DNA of 56,109 nucleotides, taken from contig CADAKY010000014.1 in the NCBI GenBank assembly GCA_902788575.1, positions 1 through 56,109 of the forward strand, given 5' to 3'. The position numbers and the translations under genes were made by a program. A model generated the notes under the pieces. It was not told the origin of the DNA. It did not search any database and was given only the letters and a program-made list of their open reading frames with translations. The stretch is from an uncultured bacterium (GTDB lineage: Bacteria > Cyanobacteriota > Vampirovibrionia > Gastranaerophilales > Gastranaerophilaceae). Below, piece by piece: positions 24,525-34,453 of this stretch (the first letter of the stretch is position 1; each line of letters opens with the position of its first letter).

Positions 24525-27524
24525 TTATCCGGCTGAAAGCGAGAATATATCGTATATTTCTTGGTCGCTAAGTTCTGTAATGATTTTTTCACCTTCATAA
24601 ACTGCAAGGTCTGCAAGCTCTTTTTTTGATTTTAACATTTCATCAATTTTTTCTTCAAAAGTACCGAGCGTAATTAATCGGTGTACCATTACGTTTTTAT
24701 CTTGTCCGATACGATACGTACGGTCAGTTGCCTGATCTTCAACTGCCGGATTCCACCATAAATCATAGTGAATAACATTTGTTGCGGAAGTAAGGTTCAA
24801 ACCTGTACCGCCGGCTTTTAGTGAAAGTATCATGATTTTTCTGTTTATATCATTTTGGAATTCATCTATCAAATGTTCTCTCTGCGGAACAGTTAATGAA
24901 CCGTGGAAAAATGAAGGTTCTGAGTTACATTCTTCTGTGAGAATTTTTACCAGCAAATCACCCATTTCCTTGTACTGAGTAAATATCAGCATTTTTTCAT
25001 CATTTTCCAAAATGCTCTGAACCAGAGAAACACATTTTTCAGCTTTTCCTGAAAGTTCTGTTGCCGTTTCACCGCCTTTTAGGAATTGATAAGGGTGGTT
25101 ACAAATTTGTTTCAGTGCTGTAATAAGCTTAAAAATATTTCCTCTTCTGTTTACGCCTGTAAAGCCGGAAATTTTATCCATCATTTCATTAAGCGTTTTT
25201 TCGTATAGAATTGCTTGTGATTTTGCAAGATAGCAGTAATCATTTATAACCATTTTATCCGGCAAATCTGAAATAACATTTTTGTCTGTTTTCAGTCTTC
25301 TTAAGACAAACGGTGAAACAGATAATTTAAGCTTTGATGCCCTTGTATGTTCTTTAAATCTTTCAATAGGTACTGCATAACTCTTTTGGAATTCTTTTAG
25401 TGTTCCTAAATAACCTTTGTTTATAAAGTCAAATATACTCCACAATTCTGTTAGTCTGTTTTCAACAGGTGTACCTGTCATAGCTATTTTTATATCGGAT
25501 TTCAATGTCTTTATTGCAACAGTTTGTGCGGTATCAGGGTTTTTGATGTTTTGTGCTTCATCAACAACAATCATTCCCCAGCTGTTTTTCTTCATCTCTT
25601 CAACGTCAATTCTCATAATTGCATACGTTGTCATAATGACATCAGCTTTCATATCAAGCTTTCTGTCAATACCGTGATATGTTGATGTTTTAAGAGATGG
25701 TGCAAACATCTGAAGCTCTTTAACCCAGTTACCCATAAGAGTTGTCGGACAAATAACCAGAACGGGGTTTTTAAGTTTATTTTCTTCTTTTAGTTTTAAA
25801 ATAAGTGCAATTACCTGAATGGTTTTACCTAACCCCATATCGTCAGCCATACAGCACCCAAAGCCTTTGGAAACGTTTGTCCAAAGCCATTTTAATCCTG
25901 TTTTTTGATAAGGTCTTAAATCTCCGGTCAAACCTTCCGGCTGAGTAACTTCTACCGGTTTTGCAAAATCTTTTATTACATTTGCGTATGCTTCATCATA
26001 ATTGAATTCGTAATTTTGCAGCTGTCCTGACATTGATGCGTGAATAAGTTCAAGCCGTGTCATTTTCTTGTGGTTTGCATTTCTGATTTGTTCAATGAGT
26101 TTTTCACCCTCACCTTTATCTATAAGGATATATTTCCCGTTATGCTGAATCAGTCCGTTACTTTCACCTACAAGTTTTTCAAACTCTTCAATTGACATTT
26201 TTTCGTCACCCAATGTGACTTCATAAGAGAATTCCAAAATGTCATCCAGAGAAATAGCGCTTGATGAAACTGTATTAAATATATTCATTAAATCATCAGA
26301 ACGTGAAGCTTTGACGTGCGCATTAATAGAGGCTCTCGGAACAATTATGTTTGTGAGTTCATCCGGCAGAATAACGTCAATTTGCGCTTTTTGCAGGTAA
26401 TAAGCAGTCTGCGCAATTATTTTATAAACTTCATTTAGGTTTAATGTCAGAGAAAGCTTGTCCTCGTCCTCAAACAAGTCTTCAAGTTCCGGCATATATC
26501 TCAAGGCATAATTAAGCTGTTTTTCAACGATTTTGGCAATGTCCTGCGTATCCAGTTCCCAGATTGTATCCTCGCGGTACAAATCATCAAGCATAATTGT
26601 TTCGTTTGTCTTACGGTTTTTGATATGAATTTTTAGTTCAAATTCGTCATCCGTAACCTTATTAACTTTAAAGAACGGAATTAAATCGTATTTGCCCAGA
26701 TATAATTCGTCAAACCATTGTGCAAAATTTTCTGCAAGGTCTTTGCCTTTAAGAAGAGATTTTTGCTCCAAATCTTTAACCATATAGTGTCCGGATTTTA
26801 TATCTTTAAACCTGTACGCTTTTATTCCTAGGAATTTGTATATTAAGTAATTCAGATATTCTCTTACAAATTTGTCTACAAAATCTTTTGGTTTTTCACC
26901 TTTTATAAACAGATTCTCGGGAAGGTTGTTCTCTAATTCATTAATTATTTTTGCGGATTCTTTATTTGAAACAATCGGTTCATATACGATTCTGAACATT
27001 CCTCCTGCAGATGTGTTACGTCTATGAACTGTAGGGACAAAATAGAGTTTTTCAATAAGCTTCATTACGAAATGAGTAAGCTTGTTAAAATATGCAAAAG
27101 TTTGCGTAAGTGAAGAAAAATCTACTATTTCACCGAATCCGCCAAAATAATCAAGCACCAAATCGAGAGGCATAATATATCCGATTTCGCCATTAACCTC
27201 TTTGGATGAAAATCTGAACATTGAGCCTTTTGATTTCAGGTAAAACTGAAAGTTATTTGTAGGTGTAACAAAAAAGCTTAGCTTCGGATTATCTTTTGTG
27301 CCATCGTTTATCAAAAAGAAATCTGTATTTCTGACGGGAGAATTAGGAGAAAGAAATATTCCTTCAAATTCATCTTCCACAAGCTGATAGATAAGACTCA
27401 AAGTGTATCTGAAATCTTTGTTCTTAAATCCGTTTGGATTTTCACTCAAATTATAGAAAAATTCATCAACGTTGTTTTTCTTTAGTGATAAATCTATGTC
27501 TAATGCTTTTGTTTCTTGTTCCAT
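24525..27524 (-). CDS. SNF2-family DNA-dependent ATPase (helicase-like)
   Basis: A 999-residue protein of the SWI2/SNF2 (HepA/RapA-like) group, which translocates on double-stranded DNA to remodel protein-DNA complexes. Residues about 1-520 are a poorly conserved N-terminal region. The ATPase core has Walker A ADDMGLGKT (about 560-568), DEAQ box (655-658), motif III MTGTPVENR, and in the second RecA lobe the HGSLTVPQRE and QATDRTYRIGQ motifs. The start has GAGGG just before the ATG. It is monocistronic, between nadE/24503 and gpmI. Bacterial members of this type are linked to RNA polymerase recycling or DNA repair; the specific role is unknown. Confidence 0.92.
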   Translation of the reverse strand: MEQETKALDIDLSLKKNNVDEFFYNLSENPNGFKNKDFRYTLSLIYQLVEDEFEGIFLSPNSPVRNTDFFLINDGTKDNPKLSFFVTPTNNFQFYLKSKGSMFRFSSKEVNGEIGYIMPLDLVLDYFGGFGEIVDFSSLTQTFAYFNKLTHFVMKLIEKLYFVPTVHRRNTSAGGMFRIVYEPIVSNKESAKIINELENNLPENLFIKGEKPKDFVDKFVREYLNYLIYKFLGIKAYRFKDIKSGHYMVKDLEQKSLLKGKDLAENFAQWFDELYLGKYDLIPFFKVNKVTDDEFELKIHIKNRKTNETIMLDDLYREDTIWELDTQDIAKIVEKQLNYALRYMPELEDLFEDEDKLSLTLNLNEVYKIIAQTAYYLQKAQIDVILPDELTNIIVPRASINAHVKASRSDDLMNIFNTVSSSAISLDDILEFSYEVTLGDEKMSIEEFEKLVGESNGLIQHNGKYILIDKGEGEKLIEQIRNANHKKMTRLELIHASMSGQLQNYEFNYDEAYANVIKDFAKPVEVTQPEGLTGDLRPYQKTGLKWLWTNVSKGFGCCMADDMGLGKTIQVIALILKLKEENKLKNPVLVICPTTLMGNWVKELQMFAPSLKTSTYHGIDRKLDMKADVIMTTYAIMRIDVEEMKKNSWGMIVVDEAQNIKNPDTAQTVAIKTLKSDIKIAMTGTPVENRLTELWSIFDFINKGYLGTLKEFQKSYAVPIERFKEHTRASKLKLSVSPFVLRRLKTDKNVISDLPDKMVINDYCYLAKSQAILYEKTLNEMMDKISGFTGVNRRGNIFKLITALKQICNHPYQFLKGGETATELSGKAEKCVSLVQSILENDEKMLIFTQYKEMGDLLVKILTEECNSEPSFFHGSLTVPQREHLIDEFQNDINRKIMILSLKAGGTGLNLTSATNVIHYDLWWNPAVEDQATDRTYRIGQDKNVMVHRLITLGTFEEKIDEMLKSKKELADLAVYEGEKIITELSDQEIYDIFSLSAG

Positions 27525-27588
27525 TTTCCCTCTGTTTATTTTGTTTTATAAAATTTATAGAGTAAGCATGTTTGTAAATAGTCTGTAG

Positions 27589-27608
27589 GTTGGGCATACC
27601 TGCCCAAC
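27589..27608. repeat. GTTGGGC/GCCCAAC hairpin repeat
   Basis: Seven-base stem with an ATACCT loop, preceded by GTAG. It resembles the hairpin at 177-193 and lies in the 100-base gap between gpmI and the SNF2 gene. No T-run follows. Confidence 0.5.
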
Positions 27609-27624
27609 TAATACCTTTCCTTAT

Positions 27625-29166
27625 TTATCCTACCTTTGAAATAACCTTAAGCATACTCTTACCTGTCATTTCTTCCGGTTGAGTTATACCCATAATTTGA
27701 AGAACGGTCGGTGCTATGTCACACAAAGCGCCATCGTTTCTCAATTCGATATCATAAGGTGCGTTGATTACAACGAACGGAACTTCATTTGTTGTGTGCG
27801 CCGTATGCGGTTTACCTGTTTCATCGTTGAACATAACTTCTGCGTTTCCGTGGTCTGCCGTAAGAAGCATTGTTACACCGTATTCGCGGCATTTTTCGGC
27901 AATTTTCCCGACACATTCATCAACTGTTTTACAAGCTTTTTCTGCCGCTTCAAGTACTCCTGTATGTCCTACCATATCAGGGTTTGCAAAGTTTACTAAG
28001 ATAAATCCGTAATCTTTGTTTTCGATTGCTGAAAGTACGTTTTCACAAACCTCCGGTGCGCTCATCTCAGGCTGCATATCATAAGTCGGAACTTTTGGTG
28101 AAGCAACAAGCTTGCGTGTTTCGTGAGGCTGCGGTTCGTCAATTCCTCCGTTGAAGAAGAATGTAACGTGAGCGTATTTTTCTGTTTCAGCGGTTCTGAA
28201 CTGGTTAATACCGTTTGCTTCTAACACATCACCCAAAATGTTTACGGGTTTAAATTTCGGGAACGCAACCGGAAAATCAAAGCTTGCATCGTAGCTTGTC
28301 ATTGTGCAGTAGTAGATGTTTGAAAGAACTTTCTTTCTTTCAAATCCGTCAAAATCTTTAAAGTTAATTGCTTTGGTGATTTCTCTTGCTCTATCCGGTC
28401 GGTAGTTGAAGAATATTATTGCATCGTTATCGTGTATTCTTGATTCTTCTCCGCCTACAACAATCGGAAGCACAAATTCATCCGTAACACCTTCTGCGTA
28501 AGAAGCCTTAACACCTTCAACCGCAGAAGAAGCTTTATTTCCTTCTCCGAATAATAAGCAATTGTAACCTTTTTCAACTCTTTCCCAGCGGTTATCTCTG
28601 TCCATTATGTAATAACGACCGACAACGGATGCTATTTGAGGAAGATTGTATTTTTTAAGTTCGTCTTCAACCGTTTGCAAATATTCGCAGGCACTGCTTG
28701 GCGGTGTATCTCTACCGTCAAGGAACGCGTGAATATATACTTTAGAAAGTCCTTTGTCAGAAGCAAGTTTAATTAATGCAAGAAGGTGGTCTAATGATGA
28801 GTGAACACCGCCTGTTGAAACAAGTCCGTATATATGCAGAGATGAATCATTTTTCTTTGCGTGGTTAATTGCTTCAAGGAATTTTTCATTTTTGAAGAAA
28901 GAACCGTCTTTGATTGCGTTATTAATCTTAGATAAATCCTGATAAACGATTCTCCCTGCACCAAGATTTAAGTGGCCTACTTCACTGTTTCCCATTTGTC
29001 CTGCAGGAAGTCCAACGTATTCACCGTCAGCGTGAATTCTGGTTGAAGGTTCTTCTTTGATTAATTTCGGAACATTAACGGGGTGCGACAATTTTGTTGC
29101 GTCATATTCTTCTTTGCCGGTAGAAATTCCCCATCCGTCCATTATACATAACAAAACTCTTTGCAT
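27625..29166 (-). CDS. gpmI: Cofactor-independent phosphoglycerate mutase
   Basis: Interconverts 3- and 2-phosphoglycerate in glycolysis and gluconeogenesis, using two Mn(II) ions. The N-terminal metal site is MDGWG (about 9-13) and the phospho-enzyme Ser is Ser61 in GQMGNSEVGH. The C-terminal metal-binding TADHGNAEVM and HTGVLEAA blocks are present. Length is 513 residues, as expected. A GAGGAG site lies upstream of the ATG. Single gene, with a hairpin repeat after its stop. Its Mn dependence is a loose link to the Mn exporter in the window. Confidence 0.96.
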   Translation of the reverse strand: MQRVLLCIMDGWGISTGKEEYDATKLSHPVNVPKLIKEEPSTRIHADGEYVGLPAGQMGNSEVGHLNLGAGRIVYQDLSKINNAIKDGSFFKNEKFLEAINHAKKNDSSLHIYGLVSTGGVHSSLDHLLALIKLASDKGLSKVYIHAFLDGRDTPPSSACEYLQTVEDELKKYNLPQIASVVGRYYIMDRDNRWERVEKGYNCLLFGEGNKASSAVEGVKASYAEGVTDEFVLPIVVGGEESRIHDNDAIIFFNYRPDRAREITKAINFKDFDGFERKKVLSNIYYCTMTSYDASFDFPVAFPKFKPVNILGDVLEANGINQFRTAETEKYAHVTFFFNGGIDEPQPHETRKLVASPKVPTYDMQPEMSAPEVCENVLSAIENKDYGFILVNFANPDMVGHTGVLEAAEKACKTVDECVGKIAEKCREYGVTMLLTADHGNAEVMFNDETGKPHTAHTTNEVPFVVINAPYDIELRNDGALCDIAPTVLQIMGITQPEEMTGKSMLKVISKVG

Positions 29167-29300
29167 ATCTTTCTCCTCATATACTGTCTGTTTAACTGAT
29201 TTAGTTTAGTATAAACAAGGACAAATGTAAAGAGTCAATCATATATAGAACATTTTATTTTTTCGTGTTATTGTAACAAATGGATTAAGAAGGGCGGAGT

Positions 29301-30932
29301 ATGCAAAAAATTAAAATTTTTATTTTGGCTCATCCTGAGCTGTTTACAATATTTGGTTTATGTGTTTTATTTTATGTTATTTTTTTCCATGGAATTGGCG
29401 ATTATGCATTAATGGATGTAGATGAATCAAGATATGTCTTAATGTCAAAAGATATGTTTCATTCCAAAGATTTTTTAACTTTGTATTTGAACGGAGAATA
29501 CTTTTTTGAAAAACCGCCGCTTTATTTTTGGGGAGAATGTCTTTCTTTTGCTTTGTTTGGGAAAATATGCGAATTTTCGGCAAGATTTCCTGTTGCTTTG
29601 TACGGAACGTTGATGTGTTTTGTTACATACTTTTTGGGACGAAAAATTGTTTCGAGAGGGTTTGGTGTTGTAGCTTCATTAATATTGGCAACCTCTCTGG
29701 AGTTTGTTATTCTTGCAAAATTTGCGATTTTGGATATTTTGGTATCAGCTTGCATTTGGTTCTCTTTATGCTCCGGAATTATGGTCTATTTCTGTAAAGA
29801 ACAAAATAAAAAATATTTTTGGTGGATGTTTTATATATTTTCGGGACTTGCAGTTATGGCAAAAGGCATCCCGGGATTTGTTGTTCCGTTTGGTTCAATG
29901 TTTTTCATATCAATTTATTTCAAAAAGTTTAAAGAAATTTTTAAACCTCAATATTTTTGTATAGGTTTAATACTGTTTTTGCTGGTAGTATTGCCTTGGC
30001 ATATTATAATGCTTAAAACATATGACCCTCTTTTTTATAATGAGTATATAATAAAACATCATGTTGCCAGATTTTTAGGCTCGGATGTTATTGACAGAAA
30101 ACAACCTTTCTATTTCTATTTCTTAACCTTGTTGTGGGGATTTTTCCCTTGGGTTGTTTCAACATTGCCGGTTCTTATAAGAAAAATAATTAAACGTGAT
30201 TTTAGGTTTAGAGAAGTCGGAAACGCTCAAAAATTTATGATGTGCAACGGTATAATTTCAGTATTTACACTGTTGTTTTTCTCCTCTTCGGGAACAAAAT
30301 TAATTACATATATTCTTCCTATTTATCCTTCTTTGGCTTGTTTGGGAGGTTATATTTGGTTTAATTATATAGAAAGAGGAGAATATAGCAGAATAATTGA
30401 TAAAACTGTATACATTTTAGGCTGTCTGTTTATAATATCAGGCATTACAGCATTATTTACACATTTGTTTTTACCTGCTGAGATTGATTGTATAATATCG
30501 GAGGTTAAACCTATTGCTATAGTATTGATATTGTCTTTCGGAATATTATCTGTAATCAGTGCTGCTAAAAAGAAATATATACTTGTATTCTTTACTTATG
30601 TTTTATTTATTGCATTTTTAAGTGCATTTTGCACCGGTAAAATTTTTCAGACAGATTATAAATTTGGTCAGAATGATTTAATACAGTTTGCTCAGTATGC
30701 AAAAGAAAAAAATAAAACAATGGTAACATACAGATTTTTTCAAAAATATTCATTGATATATTATAGTGAACAGCCTGTTATATTCGGATACAACTATACA
30801 ATTTCTGACTTAACAAGAGAATTAAATAACGGACATTTGTTAATAGTAAGAAAGAAACATTTAGACGATATAAAAACATTAAAATATACTGTAGTTCAAG
30901 AGGGCAGTAAGTATTTGTTAATTCAGAAATGA
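29301..30932 (+). CDS. ArnT/PMT-like membrane glycosyltransferase
   Basis: A 543-residue integral membrane protein with about 11-12 helices of the GT-C type (GT39/GT83), which move a sugar from a lipid-phosphate carrier to a lipid or protein. The first loop holds LMDVDESRY (Asp39-Asp41-Glu42), the usual catalytic-acid motif, and FFEKPPLYFW is also typical of ArnT-like enzymes. The C-terminal part after about 470 is a soluble domain. An AAGGGCGGAG stretch precedes the ATG. It stands alone between gpmI and the coiled-coil gene. Whether the target is lipid A, another glycolipid or a protein cannot be told. Confidence 0.82.
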   Translation: MQKIKIFILAHPELFTIFGLCVLFYVIFFHGIGDYALMDVDESRYVLMSKDMFHSKDFLTLYLNGEYFFEKPPLYFWGECLSFALFGKICEFSARFPVALYGTLMCFVTYFLGRKIVSRGFGVVASLILATSLEFVILAKFAILDILVSACIWFSLCSGIMVYFCKEQNKKYFWWMFYIFSGLAVMAKGIPGFVVPFGSMFFISIYFKKFKEIFKPQYFCIGLILFLLVVLPWHIIMLKTYDPLFYNEYIIKHHVARFLGSDVIDRKQPFYFYFLTLLWGFFPWVVSTLPVLIRKIIKRDFRFREVGNAQKFMMCNGIISVFTLLFFSSSGTKLITYILPIYPSLACLGGYIWFNYIERGEYSRIIDKTVYILGCLFIISGITALFTHLFLPAEIDCIISEVKPIAIVLILSFGILSVISAAKKKYILVFFTYVLFIAFLSAFCTGKIFQTDYKFGQNDLIQFAQYAKEKNKTMVTYRFFQKYSLIYYSEQPVIFGYNYTISDLTRELNNGHLLIVRKKHLDDIKTLKYTVVQEGSKYLLIQK

Positions 30933-31010
30933 TTTTATAATAATGCCATTTAAATTTAATTGTAAAGTTTTGTAACAATTTTGTTAAACATGTGAAATTC
31001 ATGATGTTTT

Positions 31011-31031
31011 AAATACTTTATATATATAAGA
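31011..31031 (+). promoter_or_regulatory. AAATACTTTATATATAT promoter-like element
   Basis: Same core as at 17251 (AAATACTTTATATATAT then AAGA), 32 bases before the ATG of the coiled-coil gene at 31063. A TTGTAACA box lies 35 bases upstream at 30969-30976, followed by TTGTTAAACA. Confidence 0.6.
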
Positions 31032-31062
31032 GTATAAAAAACATGGAGACTAGGCACAAAAA

Positions 31063-31848
31063 ATGGCATTCCTAATGTTATTACACGAAAAATTAAGGCT
31101 TCAGCGCAAGGTTAATAAATTAACCTTGAAGCAAGCTCAGGCGTCTAGTCGCAAAGAGAGGGTTACGAAGCAAATTGAAAGAATACAGAAAATGTATTCT
31201 AAACGTGAAGCGAATCTTGATGCACAAGCTAAGCGTATGCAAAACTACGCTAGTTTGCAATTCAAGAATTTCTTTGGATTATCCTCCGGTATGATGAATA
31301 TGAACCCAATGGCATACCTCAACGGTGGTCTTAATAATATGGGTGTTATGCAGACTCTTGCTCAGGGCATTCAGTCAGGTCAGGTTAAATTAGAAAACTT
31401 CTCTGATATGAATGAAATGATGGAGTATACAAATAAGTATAAGAAGATTACACAAGACGGCAAACAGATTTGGGTTGATTCATCAGAACAACCTACTGAT
31501 GGTAAGTATACAGAAGTAACTGATCCAGATATAGAAGCAAAAATGACAGAAGCAAATAAATTGATGAATCAAGCTTCTGGTGTATATCAGATGAATCAGT
31601 CATATTGCACTAATGCAATATCAAATTATGAAAATAACATCTCAATCTGGTTAGAATATGAAAAAGCTCAATTGGAAGCAGAACAAGACGAAGCATTGTT
31701 ACCACTCCAAGAACAAGAAACAGAATGGGATATGGAATCAACTTCCGCAGAAACTCAACTGGCAGATGCAAGAGCAAGACTCGATTCTATCAAGCAGGCT
31801 TTGAGCGAAGGTATCAAAGATTCAGCACCTACCTTCGGTTTAGGCTAA
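31063..31848 (+). CDS. Coiled-coil protein, paralogue of the 43452-43883 protein
   Basis: A 261-residue highly charged, largely helical protein with no signal peptide. Two long coiled-coil regions (about 8-60 and 195-250) flank a Met/Gly/Asn-rich middle (FFGLSSGMMNMNPMAYLNGG). Its N-terminus (LHE..., then N, L, Q and SS-K at set spacings) and its C-terminus (a Trp, then SIK..LS..I.., ending in GLG) align with those of the 143-residue protein encoded at 43452-43883. Both genes have the same promoter-like element. A FliJ/YscO-like or secreted structural role is possible but unproven. A hairpin terminator follows. Confidence 0.7.
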   Translation: MAFLMLLHEKLRLQRKVNKLTLKQAQASSRKERVTKQIERIQKMYSKREANLDAQAKRMQNYASLQFKNFFGLSSGMMNMNPMAYLNGGLNNMGVMQTLAQGIQSGQVKLENFSDMNEMMEYTNKYKKITQDGKQIWVDSSEQPTDGKYTEVTDPDIEAKMTEANKLMNQASGVYQMNQSYCTNAISNYENNISIWLEYEKAQLEAEQDEALLPLQEQETEWDMESTSAETQLADARARLDSIKQALSEGIKDSAPTFGLG

Positions 31849-31885
31849 TAATAAGAATACAAATATCAACCAAAATAATTGACAG

Positions 31886-31909
31886 CACCGGCAATTCTGC
31901 CGGTGTTTT
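31886..31909 (+). terminator. Terminator of the coiled-coil gene
   Basis: Perfect stem CACCGGCA / TGCCGGTG with an ATTC loop, followed by TTTTA, 38 bases after the stop codon. Confidence 0.88.
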
Positions 31910-32378
31910 AGTATGTATATTATTATATCCCTTTATTCAGAGACTTTGCTGAGAAAAAAGATTGAAAGAGAGGTTCGTCAAAATTTTTGATTTTAACAAC
32001 AAACCCTCCCCTTGAGACTCTGCCGAGAAAACGATTAAGTATCGGAGAGGTTAGGCAAAATCTCCGATTTCAAACAACAGACCTACCCTCCCCTTGAGGG
32101 AGGGTCGAAATCTTTGATTTCGGGGTGGGGTAATAAAAGATTTCACCCCTCACCCGCATTTGTACGGCTCCTCTGTCGCCTGCAACTGTGACCTCTCCCT
32201 CAAGGGGCGAGGTTTTCCACACCCTTCTCCGAGGGGGAAGGTAGAAAATCAATTTGAGACGTAAGACGAAAATTAGATTTTCGGATAGGGGCTGGACAAG
32301 TGAACAGGTGGTTCTCTTATTATTGCTTTTTTGACAAACAGAATTTACAAAATATTCTGTTTATCATAAAATTGCAAT
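31910..32378. repeat. Intergenic repeat block B (inverted copy of block A)
   Basis: This gap has no gene. The stretch 31965-32310 is the reverse-complement counterpart of about 3430-3815, with the same order of sub-segments: the AGTCTCAAGGGGAGGG part, the GATACTTAATCG hairpin, the GAAATC/GATTTC hairpin, a CGACAGAGGAGCCGTACAAA segment and a CACCTGTTCACTTGTCCAG segment. An open frame here (32070-32252, minus) is repeat sequence only. Confidence 0.8.
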
Positions 32379-33851
32379 ATGAGTTTGGATGCCGTAATAG
32401 ATAGCTTGTTGTCTCCGATTGCAGACAGAGTCTCGGGGATAATATTTTCATCAGTGACTATTGGTGGAGTGAAGATAGAATTTCTTGTTGCACTCCTTAT
32501 TTCCGCTGCAATTTATTTTACAATAAGAACCGGATTTATCGGGTTTTGGGGATTTAAACACGCTATTAAACTCATAACCGAAAAATTTGAACATGAAAAT
32601 TTAAACGGATATCAAAGAAAGAAGAAGGGTGAACTTTCTTCTTTTCAAGCTTTGAGCGCAACAATATCAGCTTCTGCGGGAATTGGAAATGTTGCAGGCT
32701 CTGCCGCTGCTGTTTCAATTGGCGGTCCGGGAGTAATATTTTGGATGATAATTGCAGGGCTGTTTTCTATGGCACTAAAATTTTCCGAAGTTCTTCTTGG
32801 TGTAAAATTTCGTCAGACGAATCCGGACGGAACAGTTTCCGGCGGACCTATGTACTATATACCTGTTGCATTTAGGGGTAATAAGTATAATGAAAGAGCA
32901 GGCAAAATTCTTGCTAAAATTTATGCGGTTTGTGCAATCTTTGCAATGATTGGAGGATGGAATTTATTTCAAATTAATGCTATGACTGCTCAGTTTACCG
33001 AAGTGACAGGAGGAGATACAAGTTTTCTTGCGGACAACGGATGGATACTTGGTACTATTGTTGCTGTGATAACGTGGTTTACAATTATTGGCGGAATAAA
33101 AGCTATCGGTAAATTTACCTCGAAAGTTACACCGCTAATGTGCTCATTATACGTAACAAGCGCCTTTTTGGTTTGTTTGTTAAATATACATCACGTTCCG
33201 GAGACAGTTGCTTTGATTATAAAAGAGGCTTTTTCTCCTCGAGCAATGACGGGAGGTGCTTTTGCCTGCTTGTTATGGGGGTTCAGACGTGCAATGTTTG
33301 CAAATGAATCCGGCTTGGGAACTGCGCCTATTGCATTTTCAGCCGTAAATACAAATAAACCTGTTGTTCAGGCTTTTATTTCAATGCTTCAGCCTTTTGT
33401 GGATACAGTTATTGTAGGAGTTGCAACAGCTTTTGTAATCGTTGTATCCGGTGCGTATTTAACAGTAGACGGAATCGCCGGTATTGAATTGACTTCAAAA
33501 GCATTCGGAACAATTTGTCCGTTTTTCCCTGTGATTTTAACAGTAATGGCAAGCTGCTTTGTATTATCAACAATGCTTTGCGGTTCATACTACGGGCTGA
33601 AAGCGTGGGAATATTTGTTTGGTGATTCGGTTAAAAAAACACGTATTTTTCAAGCTATTTACTGTATTTGTATAATTGCCGGTTCTGCAATGAATTTTCA
33701 GAGTATAATTAATCTATCGGATGCTGTAACGTTATTTTTGGCTGTTCCGAATTTAATTGCTGTGTTTGCATTATCAAATGTTGTGATAAAAGAGTTGAAA
33801 CGTTATTGTGAGCGATATAATGTTGGCAGCAAGTTTGCAAAAATACTTTAG
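32379..33851 (+). CDS. Sodium:alanine symporter (AGCS family)
   Basis: Inner-membrane transporter that takes up alanine or glycine with Na+. The 490-residue sequence has about 10-11 membrane helices. Family signatures are SAGIGNVAGSAAAVSIGGPG, SGGPMYYIP and RRAMFANESGLGTAPIAFS, all in the expected order. The start is the ATG at 32379; no good ribosome-binding site is visible before it, so an alternative start cannot be excluded. It stands next to repeat block B and is followed 37 bases later by a small gene in the same direction. Substrate specificity is by family. Confidence 0.9.
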   Translation: MSLDAVIDSLLSPIADRVSGIIFSSVTIGGVKIEFLVALLISAAIYFTIRTGFIGFWGFKHAIKLITEKFEHENLNGYQRKKKGELSSFQALSATISASAGIGNVAGSAAAVSIGGPGVIFWMIIAGLFSMALKFSEVLLGVKFRQTNPDGTVSGGPMYYIPVAFRGNKYNERAGKILAKIYAVCAIFAMIGGWNLFQINAMTAQFTEVTGGDTSFLADNGWILGTIVAVITWFTIIGGIKAIGKFTSKVTPLMCSLYVTSAFLVCLLNIHHVPETVALIIKEAFSPRAMTGGAFACLLWGFRRAMFANESGLGTAPIAFSAVNTNKPVVQAFISMLQPFVDTVIVGVATAFVIVVSGAYLTVDGIAGIELTSKAFGTICPFFPVILTVMASCFVLSTMLCGSYYGLKAWEYLFGDSVKKTRIFQAIYCICIIAGSAMNFQSIINLSDAVTLFLAVPNLIAVFALSNVVIKELKRYCERYNVGSKFAKIL

Positions 33852-33888
33852 ATGATATAAAATGTATTTGTCGTTAAATGGAGGTTAT

Positions 33889-34443
33889 ATGATTACACCG
33901 ATAAACAATTCGCCTAACTTTAAGGCTATATATTATAACAGAAATACAATGACAAATGCTCAAAATAAAATAGCAGAAAGAATCGTAAGACTTTTTAATC
34001 AAATTGATTTTTCCGATCAAAAATCCAGAACTTTTGAAGAAAATTATGAAAGAATGGGTATTGATTTTGTAATAAAACCTGATTTTAATGATTTTTCAGT
34101 CAATTTGGATGCATACAGAACTCTTAATGATAAAGAGAAATTAGGCAAAGGTTTTACACCTAAAGGTGTATTTTCAAGAGTCGGAACGTATAATGAACTA
34201 GATACATTCAAGATTGAAGATGTCGAAAAAACAACTATGCCTCCAGCACCCCATCCGGAATTAAAACTTTTCGGGATGATGGCAGCTGTTGCCGCAATCG
34301 TTGCTATGCCATTTATAACACATATCCACAAAGGCATAAATCCAGGATATCTGAATCCGGAATATTTTAATAAGCTTGACAGCGTATACAAAGCAGACTC
34401 ACTTACTAAAGATACTTTCAAAATGATTAATAAGATTAAATAG
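33889..34443 (+). CDS. Unknown membrane-anchored protein with NFKA motif
   Basis: A 184-residue protein beginning MITPINNSPNFKAIYYN, the third in this window with a Y/F-K-G/A motif near the N-terminus. I start it at 33889 because GGAGG lies four bases upstream; an ATG at 33862 in the same frame has no such site. A soluble part is followed by one membrane helix at about 126-144 (MMAAVAAIVAMPFITHI) and a short tail. It sits between the symporter and the citrate-synthase-like gene with short gaps, perhaps as one transcript. Function unknown. Confidence 0.65.
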   Translation: MITPINNSPNFKAIYYNRNTMTNAQNKIAERIVRLFNQIDFSDQKSRTFEENYERMGIDFVIKPDFNDFSVNLDAYRTLNDKEKLGKGFTPKGVFSRVGTYNELDTFKIEDVEKTTMPPAPHPELKLFGMMAAVAAIVAMPFITHIHKGINPGYLNPEYFNKLDSVYKADSLTKDTFKMINKIK

Positions 34444-34453
34444 GAATGATAAA

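Noticed and set aside
31043..31075. A ten-codon upstream open frame (METRHKKWHS) overlapping the coiled-coil gene start
   Set aside because: No ribosome site of its own and no matching frame before the paralogue at 43883. Likely chance.
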